Below, piece after piece: positions 9,187 to 18,587 of a DNA stretch of 64,000 nucleotides (positions are counted from its first letter, which is position 1; every line of letters begins with the position of its first letter). The DNA is from Limosilactobacillus fermentum (GTDB taxonomy: Bacteria > Bacillota > Bacilli > Lactobacillales > Lactobacillaceae), in assembly GCF_013394085.1 (NCBI RefSeq), contig NZ_CP040910.1, forward strand, positions 444,546 through 508,545, read 5' to 3'. Below the pieces are notes generated by a model. It was not told where the DNA came from. It was given only the letters and a program-made list of their open reading frames with translations, and did not search any database. The translations under genes and the position numbers were made by a program.

Positions 9187-11556
9187 ATGGCGAACATACT
9201 CAGAAAGTGGATTGAAAGTGACCGGCGGGAACTACGCCGGATTAACCGGTTGGCCAACCGGGTGGATAGTTACCAAGACCAAATGGCCAAATTAACCGAC
9301 GACGAATTAAAGGCGAAAACACCCGAGTTTCGGCAACGGATTCAAGATGGTGAGGACCTCGATCACCTCTTGCCGGAAGCCTTTGCGGTCGCCCGGGAAG
9401 GCGCCAAGCGGGTGTTGGGACTCTTCCCGTTCCACGTTCAGGTGATGGGGGGGATTGTTCTTCACGAGGGGAACATCGCCGAAATGAAGACCGGGGAAGG
9501 GAAAACCCTGACCGCCACGATGCCCGTCTACTTAAACGCCCTGAGTGGTAAGGGGGTTCACGTTATCACGGTTAACGAGTACCTATCCGAACGGGACGCC
9601 GAAGAAATGGGGCAACTCTACCGGTGGCTGGGTTGTTCCGTGGGGGTCAACGGGGCCCAAAAGTCACCGGATGAAAAGCGGGCCGCCTACGCTTGCGACA
9701 TCATGTACTCGACCAACAGTGAAATCGGGTTCGATTACCTGCGTGACAACATGGCCGTTTACAAGGAGGACCAAGTTCAGCGGGGGTTGAACTTCGCAAT
9801 TGTCGACGAAGTGGATTCAATCTTGATTGATGAAGCCAGAACGCCCTTAATCATTTCGGGACCGGGAACGGGAACGTCAAAGCTTTACCAACAGGCCGAC
9901 CGCTTCGTGAAGACCCTCAAGAACGAAGACGACTACAAGGTCGACCTGGAATCAAAGACCGTTTCGTTGACCGACGAGGGGATCAAAAAGGCCGAGAAGT
10001 ACTTTAACTTAAAGAACCTCTACGACCCGGAAAACACCGCCTTGACCCACCACTTGGACCAATCCTTGCGGGCTAATTACATCATGCTCTTGGACAAGGA
10101 CTACGTGGTTAACGATGGGGAAGTCCTGATCGTGGACTCCTTTACCGGGCGGGTAATGGAAGGCCGGCGCTTCTCCGATGGCCTCCACCAGGCGATTGAA
10201 GCCAAGGAAGGCGTCGAAATTCAAGAAGAAAACAAGACGATGGCCAACATCACCTACCAGAACCTCTTCCGGATGTACTCTAAGCTAGCCGGGATGACCG
10301 GGACGGCGCGGACCGAAATGGAAGAATTCCGGGAAATCTACAACATGGAAACGATCACGATTCCAACCAACCGGCCAGTGGCCCGGGTGGACGAGCCGGA
10401 CCTCTTGTACCCAACTTTAGAGAGCAAGTTCCGGGCGGTCGTAAAGCGGATCCAAGCTCTCCACGAAAAGGGCCAACCAGTCCTGGTCGGGACGGTGGCC
10501 GTTGAAACCTCCGAATACCTTTCCCACCTGTTGGACCAACAAAAGATTCCCCACGTGGTCTTGAACGCCAAAAACCACGCCCGGGAAGCCGAAATCGTCA
10601 AGAACGCCGGTCAAGTTGGGGCCGTCACGATTGCCACCAACATGGCCGGGCGGGGGACCGATATTAAACTGGGCCCGGGGGTTAAAGAACTCGGCGGCCT
10701 AGCGGTGATCGGGACCGAACGGCACGAATCACGGCGGATCGATAACCAGTTACGGGGACGGTCCGGGCGTCAGGGGGACCCGGGGCTGTCACAGTTCTAC
10801 CTTTCCCTAGAAGACGACTTAATGAAGCGTTTCGGGGGCGACAGAATTAAGAACTTCTTGCAACGGTTACAAACTGACGACGATGACGAAGACGTGGTCA
10901 TCAAGTCCCGTTTCCTGACCCACCAGGTTGAATCGGCCCAAAAGCGGGTGGAAGGGAACAACTACGATTCCCGTAAGAACGTTTTGCAATACGACGACGT
11001 GATGCGCGAACAGCGGGAAATCATCTACCGCGAGCGACAACAAGTGATCACCGAAACCGACTCGCTCAAGTGGGTCCTGATGCCGATGGTCAAGCGGACG
11101 ATTCAGCGGGCGATTGATGCCCACACCCTGGGGGATAAAAAGGACTGGAAGCTCCAAGAAATCGTTGACTTTGCGGTGGAAGTCTTGGTTAAGCCGGACC
11201 AAATCACGGTTGGAATGCTTGAGGGCAAGTCTAAGGATGAAATGGTCGACCTGATGATGGACTTTGCCGAACAGGTTTACGAAGAAAAGAAGCACCAGCT
11301 CTACGATGACTCCCAGATGCTGGAATTTGAAAAGGTCGTAATTTTGCGGGTAGTTGACGCCCACTGGACCGACCACATCGACGCCATGGACCAATTCCGG
11401 CAGTCGGTTGGGCTGCGAGGTTATGGCCAGCAAAACCCGTTGGTCGAATACCAAACGACGGGGTACCGGATGTTTGAACAAATGGTGGCAGACATTGAAT
11501 ATGAAACCACCCGTCTGTTCATGAAGTCAGAAATTCGGCAAAACGTAACGCGTTAA
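9187..11556 (+). CDS. secA: Preprotein translocase ATPase SecA
   Basis: SecA is the ATP-driven motor that pushes unfolded preproteins through SecYEG. The protein has Walker [13 protein letters not shown] (about 100-111), the DEVD-type Walker [18 protein letters not shown] (about 206), the preprotein-crosslinking domain, the second ATPase half with [13 protein letters not shown] and the helical scaffold with [22 protein letters not shown]. The 789-residue form starts at the ATG at 9187, which sits seven bases after AAAGGAAAGGG; an in-frame GTG at 9163 lies within that leader. The C-terminus ends at QNVTR without the CxC zinc tail that binds SecB, as expected for lactobacilli. Confidence 0.98.
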   Translation: MANILRKWIESDRRELRRINRLANRVDSYQDQMAKLTDDELKAKTPEFRQRIQDGEDLDHLLPEAFAVAREGAKRVLGLFPFHVQVMGGIVLHEGNIAEMKTGEGKTLTATMPVYLNALSGKGVHVITVNEYLSERDAEEMGQLYRWLGCSVGVNGAQKSPDEKRAAYACDIMYSTNSEIGFDYLRDNMAVYKEDQVQRGLNFAIVDEVDSILIDEARTPLIISGPGTGTSKLYQQADRFVKTLKNEDDYKVDLESKTVSLTDEGIKKAEKYFNLKNLYDPENTALTHHLDQSLRANYIMLLDKDYVVNDGEVLIVDSFTGRVMEGRRFSDGLHQAIEAKEGVEIQEENKTMANITYQNLFRMYSKLAGMTGTARTEMEEFREIYNMETITIPTNRPVARVDEPDLLYPTLESKFRAVVKRIQALHEKGQPVLVGTVAVETSEYLSHLLDQQKIPHVVLNAKNHAREAEIVKNAGQVGAVTIATNMAGRGTDIKLGPGVKELGGLAVIGTERHESRRIDNQLRGRSGRQGDPGLSQFYLSLEDDLMKRFGGDRIKNFLQRLQTDDDDEDVVIKSRFLTHQVESAQKRVEGNNYDSRKNVLQYDDVMREQREIIYRERQQVITETDSLKWVLMPMVKRTIQRAIDAHTLGDKKDWKLQEIVDFAVEVLVKPDQITVGMLEGKSKDEMVDLMMDFAEQVYEEKKHQLYDDSQMLEFEKVVILRVVDAHWTDHIDAMDQFRQSVGLRGYGQQNPLVEYQTTGYRMFEQMVADIEYETTRLFMKSEIRQNVTR

Positions 11557-11561
11557 CAATT

Positions 11562-11601
11562 AGGCGGTGGCAGTCCGAAACGGTACCGCGACCGCCTTTT
11601 G
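11562..11601 (+). terminator. Terminator or attenuator between secA and prfB
   Basis: The arms AGGCGGTGGCAGTCCG and CGGTACCGCGACCGCCT pair with a few mismatches. The T run is only four bases and prfB starts 15 bases later, so read-through is likely. Confidence 0.6.
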
Positions 11602-11615
11602 AATTGAGGTAAAAA

Positions 11616-12732
11616 ATGGAACTAAGTGAAGCCACAAAACAGATAGAAGCAATGCAGGCTGAGGTTGCACGCTTCGGGAGGTCTCTTTGACCTCGATGCT
11701 TTAAACGAATCGATTGCCCAGGGTGAAAACGAAATGACGGCGCCGGATTTTTGGGATGATAACCAACGGGCGCAAGAAAAGGTGGCGGCGTTAAACGAGT
11801 TAAAAAAGCGTCGGGACAACTTCTTAACCTTACAAGACCAAGTCGAAGAGCTCGCCTTGACGGCGGAAATGCTCCAAGCCGAACCAGACCCGGAGCTAAA
11901 AGCCGAGCTAGACGACAACTTCCCTGGTGTCCAAGAACACCTCCGGGCTTATCGCCTGGAGCAGTTACTTGACGGGCCCTACGACCAAAGCGACGCCATT
12001 TTAGAAATCCACCCCGGTGCCGGGGGAACCGAAGCCCAGGATTGGGGCGAAATGCTGTTACGGATGTACATGCGGTGGGCCAACCAGCACGGCTTTGCGG
12101 TGGAAACGGCCAATTACGAAGCGGGTGAAGAGGCCGGGATTAAGAGTGTGACCCTGTTAATTAAGGGCCACAATGCGTATGGCTACCTGCACCCCGAAAA
12201 GGGGGTTCACCGACTGGTCCGAATCTCACCGTTTGATTCGGCCGCCCGGCGCCACACCTCCTTTGCTTCGGTTGACGTGATGCCGATCCTGGATGAATCG
12301 ATTGAAGTTGAAATTGACCCGTCCGACTTGCGGGTCGACACCTTCCGCGCTTCCGGGGCCGGTGGGCAACACATTAACAAAACGGAATCGGCGGTCCGGA
12401 TTACCCACTTGCCGACCGGGATCGTAACGTCCTCGCAAGCGGAACGGTCGCAGTTGCAAAACCGGATCACCGCCATGAACATGCTGAAATCGAAGCTTTA
12501 TGAACTAGAGGAAGAAAAGAAGGCCAAGGAACGGGCCCAAATTGAAGGGGAACAAAGGGAAATCGGCTGGGGGTCACAGATTCGTTCCTACGTCTTCCAC
12601 CCCTATACGTTGGTCAAAGACGCCCGGACCGGTTACGAAACCCACGATGTGATCGGGGTGATGGACGGGGACCTCGATCCCTTCATTAACGCCTACCTTC
12701 AGTGGAACCTCGCCCAGAAGAATCCCCGGTAG
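11616..12732 (+). CDS. prfB: Peptide chain release factor 2 with programmed +1 frameshift
   Basis: RF2 releases nascent chains at UGA and UAA. The gene starts at ATG 11616, runs 24 codons to an in-frame TGA (11688-11690), and continues in the +1 frame from 11689 to 12732, giving about 371 residues. The shift site GGGAGG-TCT-CTT-TGA-C has the classic internal Shine-Dalgarno three bases before the CTT slip codon. The C-terminal part has the stop-codon motif SPF (in VRISPFDSA, near 206) and the catalytic GGQ (GAGGQHINKTES, near 250). Low RF2 raises frameshifting, which is the known autoregulation. GAGGT precedes the ATG. Annotation starting at 11665 would lose the N-terminus. Confidence 0.97.
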
Positions 12733-12793
12733 CATGGATTGCGCCCGGGGCTAAAAGCAAGTAAGATAATCGCAAAAGAAGGGAAGGATGCTT

Positions 12794-13117
12794 ATGCAAC
12801 GACCACGGCATCAAAAGCTGACCCGCTCCCGAACCAATCGCGTCTTGGCGGGGGTGTTTGGAGGCTTTGCCACGTACTTTGGAATTTCCGCTACCTGGCT
12901 TCGAATTGCCTACCTAGTGTTGACCGCTCTGTCCGGCTTGGTTCCCGGCACCATGATCTACGTGATGACGGCGATTATCATGCCCCCGGCGCCAAGTAGC
13001 AACGGGGCCTTAGATAACTTCTTTTGGGGTAACCGCGGGACTGAAGCAACCAAGAAAAGCCGGCGCGAACTCCAGGATGTAGAGGAAGAAGACGTCAAAA
13101 GGGGAGCTGATAAATAG
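12794..13117 (+). CDS. PspC-domain membrane protein
   Basis: A 107-residue protein with a PspC domain over about residues 1-60: LTRSRTNRVLAGVFGGFATYFG, then WLRIAYLVLTAL and a second hydrophobic stretch ending MTAIIMPP. In other bacteria PspC domains take part in envelope-stress (phage-shock) responses; LiaR-regulated PspC proteins occur in Firmicutes. The C-terminus is charged and soluble. GGGAAGG at 12781-12787 best fits the ATG at 12794; an in-frame ATG at 12788 is too close to it. The stop overlaps the GTG start of the next membrane protein, so they form a two-gene envelope unit. Confidence 0.85.
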   Translation: MQRPRHQKLTRSRTNRVLAGVFGGFATYFGISATWLRIAYLVLTALSGLVPGTMIYVMTAIIMPPAPSSNGALDNFFWGNRGTEATKKSRRELQDVEEEDVKRGADK

Positions 13118-13470
13118 TGGGCTTTTTAAAAAACATCATTATCGATGCCATCCTATTTGTGGCCCTAGCTGGTCTGTTTGCTAACACCGGCTGGTTTTAC
13201 GTCACGAGCGTTTGGACGGCTCTAGTAGCGGCCATCGTGTTGGCAATCTTAAACGCCCTGATTAAACCGATTCTAGTATTCCTATCGTTACCAATTACCA
13301 TTTTGACCCTCGGTTTGTTTTCGATCGTCATCAATGGCTTGATGCTACAGTTGACGGCGAGTTTTGTCGGCCCGGGGATTCATTTCTCTTCGTTTTGGGC
13401 AGCGATGTTGATCGCCCTGATTATGTCAATTTGCAACACCATTATTAGCAATCACTTCGCTAATCAATAA
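13117..13470 (+). CDS. YvlD/phage-holin-4 family membrane protein
   Basis: A 117-residue integral membrane protein with four hydrophobic segments. It contains the family blocks ILNALIKPILVFLSLPITILTLGLFSIVINGLML and a C-terminal helix ending SICNTIISNHF. In B. subtilis yvlD sits with a PspC-domain gene in the LiaRS/sigma-W envelope-stress set; pairing with a PspC gene here fits that. The start is GTG at 13117, overlapping the previous stop by one base, with GGGGAG upstream. The molecular function is unknown despite the 'holin' family name. Confidence 0.87.
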   Translation: MGFLKNIIIDAILFVALAGLFANTGWFYVTSVWTALVAAIVLAILNALIKPILVFLSLPITILTLGLFSIVINGLMLQLTASFVGPGIHFSSFWAAMLIALIMSICNTIISNHFANQ

Positions 13471-13484
13471 GGAGGAGAAACAAC

Positions 13485-14447
13485 ATGCCTAATGTTGATT
13501 CAGTTACCGTCGCCGACTTGGCCCAAAACGTGCGCCTAACGGTTTTACAGGGGGAAGATTACCTGAACCGCCAGATTACCACGAGTGACATTTGTCGCCC
13601 GTCCTTAGAGTTTGCCGGTTACTTTAAGCACTACCCGGCCATGCGAATTCAGCTGCTCGGAATCACCGAAACTTCCTTTGCTAAGGAAGTGCCGGCGGAC
13701 AAGCGACGCGAGTACATTGAAAGAATGTGCACCTCGCAAACGCCGTGCTTTGTGGTCTCCACCGACCTGCCGGTGATGGACGAACTCAAAACGGCCGCCG
13801 AAAAGGCCCACATCCCAATCCTGGGGACCCCGCTAACGTCCTCGCGAATTTTGGGGAACATGACTTCCTATTTGGTCGGTCGACTGGCCCCACGTGAATC
13901 CTTACACGGGGTCTTGGTCGACATTAGCGGGGTGGGGGTGTTAATCACCGGTGACTCCGGAGTCGGCAAGTCCGAAACGGCATTGGAATTAGTGCGTCGG
14001 GGCCACCGGCTGGTCGCCGATGACCGGGTTGAAGTATACGCCCGCGATGAACAGACCCTGGTTGGGGCGGCGCCGGCGATCCTCCAGCACCTGATGGAAA
14101 TTCGGGGGATTGGGATCATCGACGTTATGACCTTGTACGGATCGGGGGCCGTCTTGCCGCAGGACACGATCGACTTCATTGTCCACCTAGAAATCTGGAC
14201 GCCCGATTCCCAGTTTGACCGCTTAGGCGATCAGGGCGATACTCAGTTCATCCAAGACGTGGCCATTCCGAAGGTGTCAGTACCGGTGAAGACCGGGCGC
14301 AACCTCGCCATCATTATCGAATCGGCGGCAATGAACTTCCGTGCCCAGACGATGGGGTACGATGCCACTAAGACCTTTGACGAAAACCTTAACCGCCTGA
14401 TCCAGCAAAACTCAGAACGTGACCGAAAGGAAGCGGAGAATGACTAA
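13485..14447 (+). CDS. hprK: HPr kinase/phosphorylase
   Basis: HprK phosphorylates HPr on Ser46 and removes that phosphate, setting carbon catabolite control through CcpA. The 320-residue protein has the N-terminal domain (about 1-130), Walker A GDSGVGKSETALEL (about 156-169), the family signature with DDRVEVY, and the capping region ending before QDVAIPKVSVPVKTGRN. GGAGGAG precedes the ATG. lgt starts eight bases inside its 3' end, followed by gpsA, the conserved hprK-lgt-gpsA order of lactobacilli. A cre-like site at 63951 indicates that CcpA control operates in this genome. Confidence 0.97.
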   Translation: MPNVDSVTVADLAQNVRLTVLQGEDYLNRQITTSDICRPSLEFAGYFKHYPAMRIQLLGITETSFAKEVPADKRREYIERMCTSQTPCFVVSTDLPVMDELKTAAEKAHIPILGTPLTSSRILGNMTSYLVGRLAPRESLHGVLVDISGVGVLITGDSGVGKSETALELVRRGHRLVADDRVEVYARDEQTLVGAAPAILQHLMEIRGIGIIDVMTLYGSGAVLPQDTIDFIVHLEIWTPDSQFDRLGDQGDTQFIQDVAIPKVSVPVKTGRNLAIIIESAAMNFRAQTMGYDATKTFDENLNRLIQQNSERDRKEAEND

Positions 14448-15285
14448 GATTGTGCTGAGGGCCCTAAATCCAATTGCCCTCCAGTTTGGCCCTTTTACCG
14501 TCCACTGGTACGGGGTGATAATTGCCAGCGGGGTGGTGTTGGCCCTGTGGCTATCAATTAGGGAGGGGGCCCGCCTGGGGTTAAACGAAGACGTCTTTTA
14601 TGACTACTTATTGTGCGCCCTGCCGGTTGCCATTATTTGTGCCCGGACCTATTACGTGACCTTTGAGTGGCAGTATTATTCCGCCCACCCGAGTGAGATT
14701 ATCGCTATTTGGGACGGGGGAATTGCCATCTACGGGGCCATCATCGGGGGCTTTTTGACGATGGCGATCTTTTGCCATTACCGTCACGTTAACATGTGGA
14801 CCCTATTAGACGTGGTTGCCCCGACCGTAATCATGGCCCAGGGGATTGGGCGGTGGGGTAACTTCATGAACCAAGAGGCCTTCGGGGTGATTACCACGCG
14901 GGCTGCCTTGGTCGCCCAACACCTTCCCAACTGGATCATCCAACAAATGTACATTGGTGGCCACTACCGGGTCCCCACCTTTTTATACGAGTCGTTGGGT
15001 GACCTAGTGGGCTTCGCCTTGTTAATGTTACTTCGCCACCGCCACCACCTTTTTAAACGGGGGGAGGTCTTCTTAGCCTACGTATCCTGGTACGCGTGCG
15101 TCCGGATGGTGGTTGAGGGGATGCGGACCGATAGTTTGATGCTCGGGGGCCTCCGGGTTTCCCAGTGGCTATCGGTAATTTTCTTAGTTGTAGCTGTTTG
15201 CACCTTTATCTACCGTCGGCGCCACCAAGCCGACTTGCCTTGGTACACGAGTTTATTCGTACCAGAAGGGAGTCAGAAATCATGA
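14440..15285 (+). CDS. lgt: Prolipoprotein diacylglyceryl transferase
   Basis: Lgt transfers diacylglycerol from phosphatidylglycerol to the lipobox cysteine of prolipoproteins in the cytoplasmic membrane. The 281-residue protein has about seven hydrophobic segments and the Lgt signature GRWGNFMNQEAFG (about 136-148), plus the conserved HWYG near residue 22 and GGIAIYGAIIGG. I place the start at ATG 14440, overlapping the end of hprK, because GAAAGGAAGCGGAG lies just before it; an upstream in-frame start at 14419 is less likely. The stop overlaps the gpsA start by four bases (ATGA). Confidence 0.96.
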   Translation: MTKIVLRALNPIALQFGPFTVHWYGVIIASGVVLALWLSIREGARLGLNEDVFYDYLLCALPVAIICARTYYVTFEWQYYSAHPSEIIAIWDGGIAIYGAIIGGFLTMAIFCHYRHVNMWTLLDVVAPTVIMAQGIGRWGNFMNQEAFGVITTRAALVAQHLPNWIIQQMYIGGHYRVPTFLYESLGDLVGFALLMLLRHRHHLFKRGEVFLAYVSWYACVRMVVEGMRTDSLMLGGLRVSQWLSVIFLVVAVCTFIYRRRHQADLPWYTSLFVPEGSQKS

Positions 15286-16295
15286 AAAAAGTAGCCGTCC
15301 TCGGGGCCGGATCCTGGGGGAGCGTTTTGGCCAACCTCCTCGTCGAAAATGGGCACCAAGTAATGCTGTGGTCCCGCAACCAAGCCCAAGTTGACCAGTT
15401 AAACCAAGAACACAAGAACCCACACTACATGAAGGATTTTACCTACAACGAAGGGTTAGTAGCCACTAGCGACATGCAAGCGGCCGTGAGTGGGGCAGCG
15501 GTCATCTTGATGGTGATCCCCACCAAGGGGGTTCGTCAGGTTGCCGGTCAATTGGCTGAACTACTAAACGGCGTCACGCCGGCACCATTGTTAGTTCACG
15601 CCACTAAGGGCTTAGAACAAAATACCTACAAGCGGGTTTCGGAAATGCTAGCCGAAGAAATCCCGGCGGCTTCTCGCCGCGGGATCGTGGTCTTGTCCGG
15701 GCCGAGTCACGCCGAAGACGTTGCCATCAAGGACGTGACGGCGGTTACCGCAGCCTGTGGTGACTTAGCGTGCGCAAAAGAGATCCAAGAACTCTTTTCA
15801 AACCACTACTTCCGGGTTTACACTAATGACGACGTAATTGGCGCCGAGTTCGGGGCCGCCTTAAAGAACATCATCGCCCTGGGATCCGGGGCCTTAAGCG
15901 GGTTAGGTTACCACGATAACGCCCGGGCCGCTTTGATTACCCGGGGCTTAGCGGAAATCCGTCGGCTCGGGGTGGCCTTTGGCGCTGACCCGATGACCTT
16001 TATTGGCCTCTCTGGGGTTGGGGACCTAGTGGTGACCGCCACTTCCAAGAACTCGCGGAACTGGCGGGCCGGCTACCAACTCGGTCAGGGCCAGAAACTC
16101 GCCGACGTGGTGGAAAACATGGGGATGGTCATCGAAGGGGTAGCGACTACCAAAGCTGCTTACGAGTTGGCCCAAAAGCGTCACGTTCAGATGCCAATTA
16201 CCGCCGCTTTGTACCGGGTCCTCTATGAAGACGAAGACATTAAGTCCGCCATTGACGGCTTGATGGAACGGGAAGTTACTTCGGAAAAAGAATAA
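15282..16295 (+). CDS. gpsA: Glycerol-3-phosphate dehydrogenase [NAD(P)+]
   Basis: GpsA reduces dihydroxyacetone phosphate to sn-glycerol 3-phosphate for phospholipid and teichoic-acid synthesis. The 337-residue protein has the N-terminal nucleotide loop GAGSWG (about 8-13), the catalytic-lysine region GAALKNIIALGSG and the signature HDNARAALITRGLAEIRRLG in the all-helical C-terminal domain. The ATG overlaps the lgt stop by four bases, and AGAAGGGAG lies upstream within lgt. Together hprK-lgt-gpsA form one translationally coupled unit; galU follows after 62 bases with its own promoter motif. Confidence 0.97.
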   Translation: MKKVAVLGAGSWGSVLANLLVENGHQVMLWSRNQAQVDQLNQEHKNPHYMKDFTYNEGLVATSDMQAAVSGAAVILMVIPTKGVRQVAGQLAELLNGVTPAPLLVHATKGLEQNTYKRVSEMLAEEIPAASRRGIVVLSGPSHAEDVAIKDVTAVTAACGDLACAKEIQELFSNHYFRVYTNDDVIGAEFGAALKNIIALGSGALSGLGYHDNARAALITRGLAEIRRLGVAFGADPMTFIGLSGVGDLVVTATSKNSRNWRAGYQLGQGQKLADVVENMGMVIEGVATTKAAYELAQKRHVQMPITAALYRVLYEDEDIKSAIDGLMEREVTSEKE

Positions 16296-16300
16296 ATTTG

Positions 16301-16309
16301 TGGTAAAAT
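16301..16309 (+). promoter_or_regulatory. Extended -10 promoter motif of galU
   Basis: TGGTAAAAT lies about 50 bases before the galU ATG. No clear -35 hexamer is seen. Confidence 0.5.
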
Positions 16310-16357
16310 GAGAGCGGCTCCATATTGAGAATTTAACATGGAAGGATTTAAGTTAGT

Positions 16358-17269
16358 ATGAAACAAGTAAGAAAAGCAATTATTCCGGCAGCCGGCTTAG
16401 GGACGCGCTTTTTGCCAGCCACCAAGGCCTTAGCAAAGGAAATGTTACCAATCGTCGACAAGCCAACCATTCAATTCATCGTTGAAGAAGCCCGTAAGTC
16501 CGGGATTGAAGACATCGTGGTGGTTGATGGGAAGAACAAGCGCTCCATCGAAGACCACTTCGACTCTAACCCAGAACTGGAAGATAACCTGCGCGATAAG
16601 CACAAGGATGAGATGCTCAAGCTGGTTCAAGAAACCACTGACATTAACATCTACTTCATCCGCCAATCCCACCCACGTGGTTTGGGGGACGCCGTGTTGA
16701 CCGCCCGTGACTTCATTGGCGACGAACCGTTCGTGGTAATGCTTGGTGACGACTTGAACAACATTAACGGCGATGCCGAACCGTTGACCAAGGAATTAAT
16801 CAACTCTTACGAAGAAACCGGTGCATCAACCTTAGCAGTTATGCGGGTGCCGCACGAAGACACCGCCAAGTACGGGGTCATCAACCCAAGCAAGGAAGTA
16901 ATGCCGGGTCTTTACAACGTTACCTCCTTCGTGGAAAAGCCGGAACCAAAGGATGCGCCAAGTGACTTGGCCATCATCGGCCGCTACGTCTTCACGCCAG
17001 AAATTTTTGATGTACTGGCCAAGACCAAGCCGGGTAAGGGTAACGAAATTCAACTGACTGATGCCATCAACACCTTAAACAAGACGCAACGGGTCTTTGC
17101 ACACGAATACAAGGGTCACCGTTACGACGTCGGCAACAAGTTTGGCTGGATTGAAACTAACATTGAATACGGCCTCAAGCACCCGGAAACCAAGGATGAA
17201 CTCCGTGAGTACATCAAGGATTTGGGCGTTAAGTTCGCCGCTGAAGACAAGAAGAAGCCAGCAAAATAA
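16358..17269 (+). CDS. galU: UTP-glucose-1-phosphate uridylyltransferase
   Basis: GalU makes UDP-glucose from UTP and glucose 1-phosphate for glycolipid, teichoic-acid and exopolysaccharide synthesis. The 303-residue protein carries the nucleotidyltransferase start [20 protein letters not shown] (about 9-28), the metal site LGDDL near 130, FVEKPEP and the C-terminal [18 protein letters not shown]. Length is typical of the GalU/GtaB family. The ribosome-binding site is GGAAGGA. A hairpin terminator follows 8 bases after the stop, so it is monocistronic. It links to the pgcA phosphoglucomutase at 27303 through glucose 1-phosphate. Confidence 0.97.
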   Translation: MKQVRKAIIPAAGLGTRFLPATKALAKEMLPIVDKPTIQFIVEEARKSGIEDIVVVDGKNKRSIEDHFDSNPELEDNLRDKHKDEMLKLVQETTDINIYFIRQSHPRGLGDAVLTARDFIGDEPFVVMLGDDLNNINGDAEPLTKELINSYEETGASTLAVMRVPHEDTAKYGVINPSKEVMPGLYNVTSFVEKPEPKDAPSDLAIIGRYVFTPEIFDVLAKTKPGKGNEIQLTDAINTLNKTQRVFAHEYKGHRYDVGNKFGWIETNIEYGLKHPETKDELREYIKDLGVKFAAEDKKKPAK

Positions 17270-17277
17270 ACGATCAT

Positions 17278-17316
17278 GAGGAAGTGGAGCCAAGTTTGGT
17301 TCGCACTTCCTTTTTT
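17278..17316 (+). terminator. galU terminator
   Basis: GGAAGTG and CGCACTTCC form the stem with an AAGTTTGGTT-type loop, followed by T6. Confidence 0.8.
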
Positions 17317-17434
17317 GGTGCACCAATTTCAACCACAGGCCTAGTGACTAAGTACGGGCAAAGAACAGTGCGTGGGTACTAACTGAGGCCCTAGCTTAGC
17401 CCACGGCCTGTCGAGGAAGGTTGGTTCACACTTC
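17317..17434 (+). repeat. Intergenic hairpin element, copy D (group 2-like)
   Basis: It contains AACCACAGGCCTAGTGACTAAG, GGGCAAAGAACAGTGCG and the closing arms CTAGCTTAGCCCACGGCCTGT and GGTTGGTTCACAC. The outer arm uses CCAA...AACC/GGTTGG where copies B and E use AAATAACC/GGTTATTT, a paired change. It sits between the co-directional galU and the T-box transcription unit. Confidence 0.8.
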
Positions 17435-17455
17435 TCTTTTATTTTCCATCAAGGG

Positions 17456-17484
17456 TTGACATTAGATTAAAAAGCAATTAATAT
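17456..17484 (+). promoter_or_regulatory. Promoter of the T-box operon
   Basis: A consensus TTGACA (17456-17461), 17 bases, then TAATAT (17479-17484), about 25 bases before the T-box stem I. Confidence 0.85.
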
Positions 17485-17504
17485 CTAACCAACAAATGAT
17501 AAAA

Positions 17505-17790
17505 TAATTAAGAGCAAATGTGATGATGAGTAAAGCGGTACGCCACTACGCCAGAGATTTCCCGGTGGCTGGAAGGGAAAAGGGCCCCGCTTGAAGATGG
17601 TCACCACCAGCCCCAGGGTGAGGGAACAAGCCTTGGGCGGTGCGGCGCCGTTACCGGCCGGTAGGTCATTGACCCATTGAGGTGCTCCCTGTGAGGGGGG
17701 CGTGAAAAAAGGTGGTACCACGGGATCGTCAGCCCGTCCTTTGCGTCGAAAACGACGGAAGGGGCGGGCTTTTAATTTTAGGAGGTGTTC
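17505..17790 (+). promoter_or_regulatory. T-box riboswitch leader (specifier probably AUG, Met)
   Basis: The leader has a stem I base (GTGA/TCAC), a GATGAGTA loop-E strand opposite GAAGATGG, the paired AAAGCGG/CCCGCTT arms, an AGAGA...GGTGGCTGGAAG apical region, the hallmark T-box GGTGGTACCACGG at 17711-17723, and a terminator hairpin at 17731-17773. By the usual GAA-N-codon-purine rule the specifier is AUG at 17597-17599 (methionine); GAU (aspartate) is the next possibility. T-boxes bind uncharged tRNA and then favour the antiterminator, so the downstream genes should be induced on starvation for that amino acid. Confidence 0.9.
17731..17773 (+). terminator. T-box intrinsic terminator
   Basis: AGCCCGTCCTTT pairs with AAGGGGCGGGCT, followed by a T run; the left arm directly follows the T-box sequence, as in the competing antiterminator arrangement. 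Confidence 0.88.
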
Positions 17791-17792
17791 AA

Positions 17793-18572
17793 ATGAGGGT
17801 GGCAATTGATCAATTAGACGTGGCGTTGGCAAGGCCAGACCAAAACTTTGCTCAGGTAGCAGCTGACGTTAAAGAGGCGGCTAAGGCGGGAGCGGACGTA
17901 ATCGTGATTCCGGAAATGTGGAATACCGGTTACGCCCTTGACCAACTGGGGGACTTAGCCGACCTTGATGGTCAACGCACTAAGCAGACCCTAGCAAGGT
18001 TAGCCAGGGACAATCAAATTAACATCGTTGGCGGTTCGGTGGCGATTAAGCGGGGGAAACGGTTCTACAACACGACCTACGTTTATGATCGAACCGGTCA
18101 ATTGGTTGGCGATTACGACAAGGTGCACTTGTTCGGCCTGATGAACGAAGGAGAATTCATTTCAGCCGGCCACGCCCCGAACCGCTTTGCATTAGACGGG
18201 GTGAAGGCCGCCAGCGCGATCTGCTACGACCTCCGCTTCCCCGAGTGGCTACGGACGATTTCTAAGGGTGGGAGTCAAATCCTCTTTTTACCGGCGCAGT
18301 GGCCTGTTCAGCGGATTGATCAGTGGCGAATCCTGCTCCAGGCCCGGGCGATTGAAAACCAGTGCTTTGTCGTGGCGGTTAACCGGGTTGGTGATGACGC
18401 CGCCAATCACTTTGGTGGGAATTCAATGGTGATAGATCCGGTAGGGAAGGTTTTATTTGAAGCGGGCGAGGAACAGGGCCTCTTTTACGTGGACATCGAC
18501 CCGGCTGAGGCCCTAGCAATCCGGGGGCCGATTCCCGTCTTTAATGACCGGCGCCCAGACCTGTACGAATAG
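17793..18572 (+). CDS. Carbon-nitrogen hydrolase (omega-amidase/nitrilase family)
   Basis: A 259-residue nitrilase-superfamily amidase. The Glu-Lys-Cys triad is visible as PEMWNTGY (Glu near 40), YDKVHLF (Lys near 110) and ICYDLRFPEW (Cys near 144). Relatives next to methionine-salvage aminotransferases (B. subtilis MtnU/YkrU) act as omega-amidases on 2-oxo acid amides left when glutamine or asparagine is the amino donor. The ATG follows AGGAGGTG by six bases; longer in-frame readings would run back through the T-box terminator. An aminotransferase follows 15 bases downstream. The exact substrate is inferred from context only. Confidence 0.85.
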   Translation: MRVAIDQLDVALARPDQNFAQVAADVKEAAKAGADVIVIPEMWNTGYALDQLGDLADLDGQRTKQTLARLARDNQINIVGGSVAIKRGKRFYNTTYVYDRTGQLVGDYDKVHLFGLMNEGEFISAGHAPNRFALDGVKAASAICYDLRFPEWLRTISKGGSQILFLPAQWPVQRIDQWRILLQARAIENQCFVVAVNRVGDDAANHFGGNSMVIDPVGKVLFEAGEEQGLFYVDIDPAEALAIRGPIPVFNDRRPDLYE

Positions 18573-18587
18573 AAAGGAAGCAAGAAC

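Noticed and set aside
12739..12999. 86-codon frame overlapping the PspC-domain gene
   Set aside because: It lies in another frame over a recognisable PspC gene, and its start has no leader.
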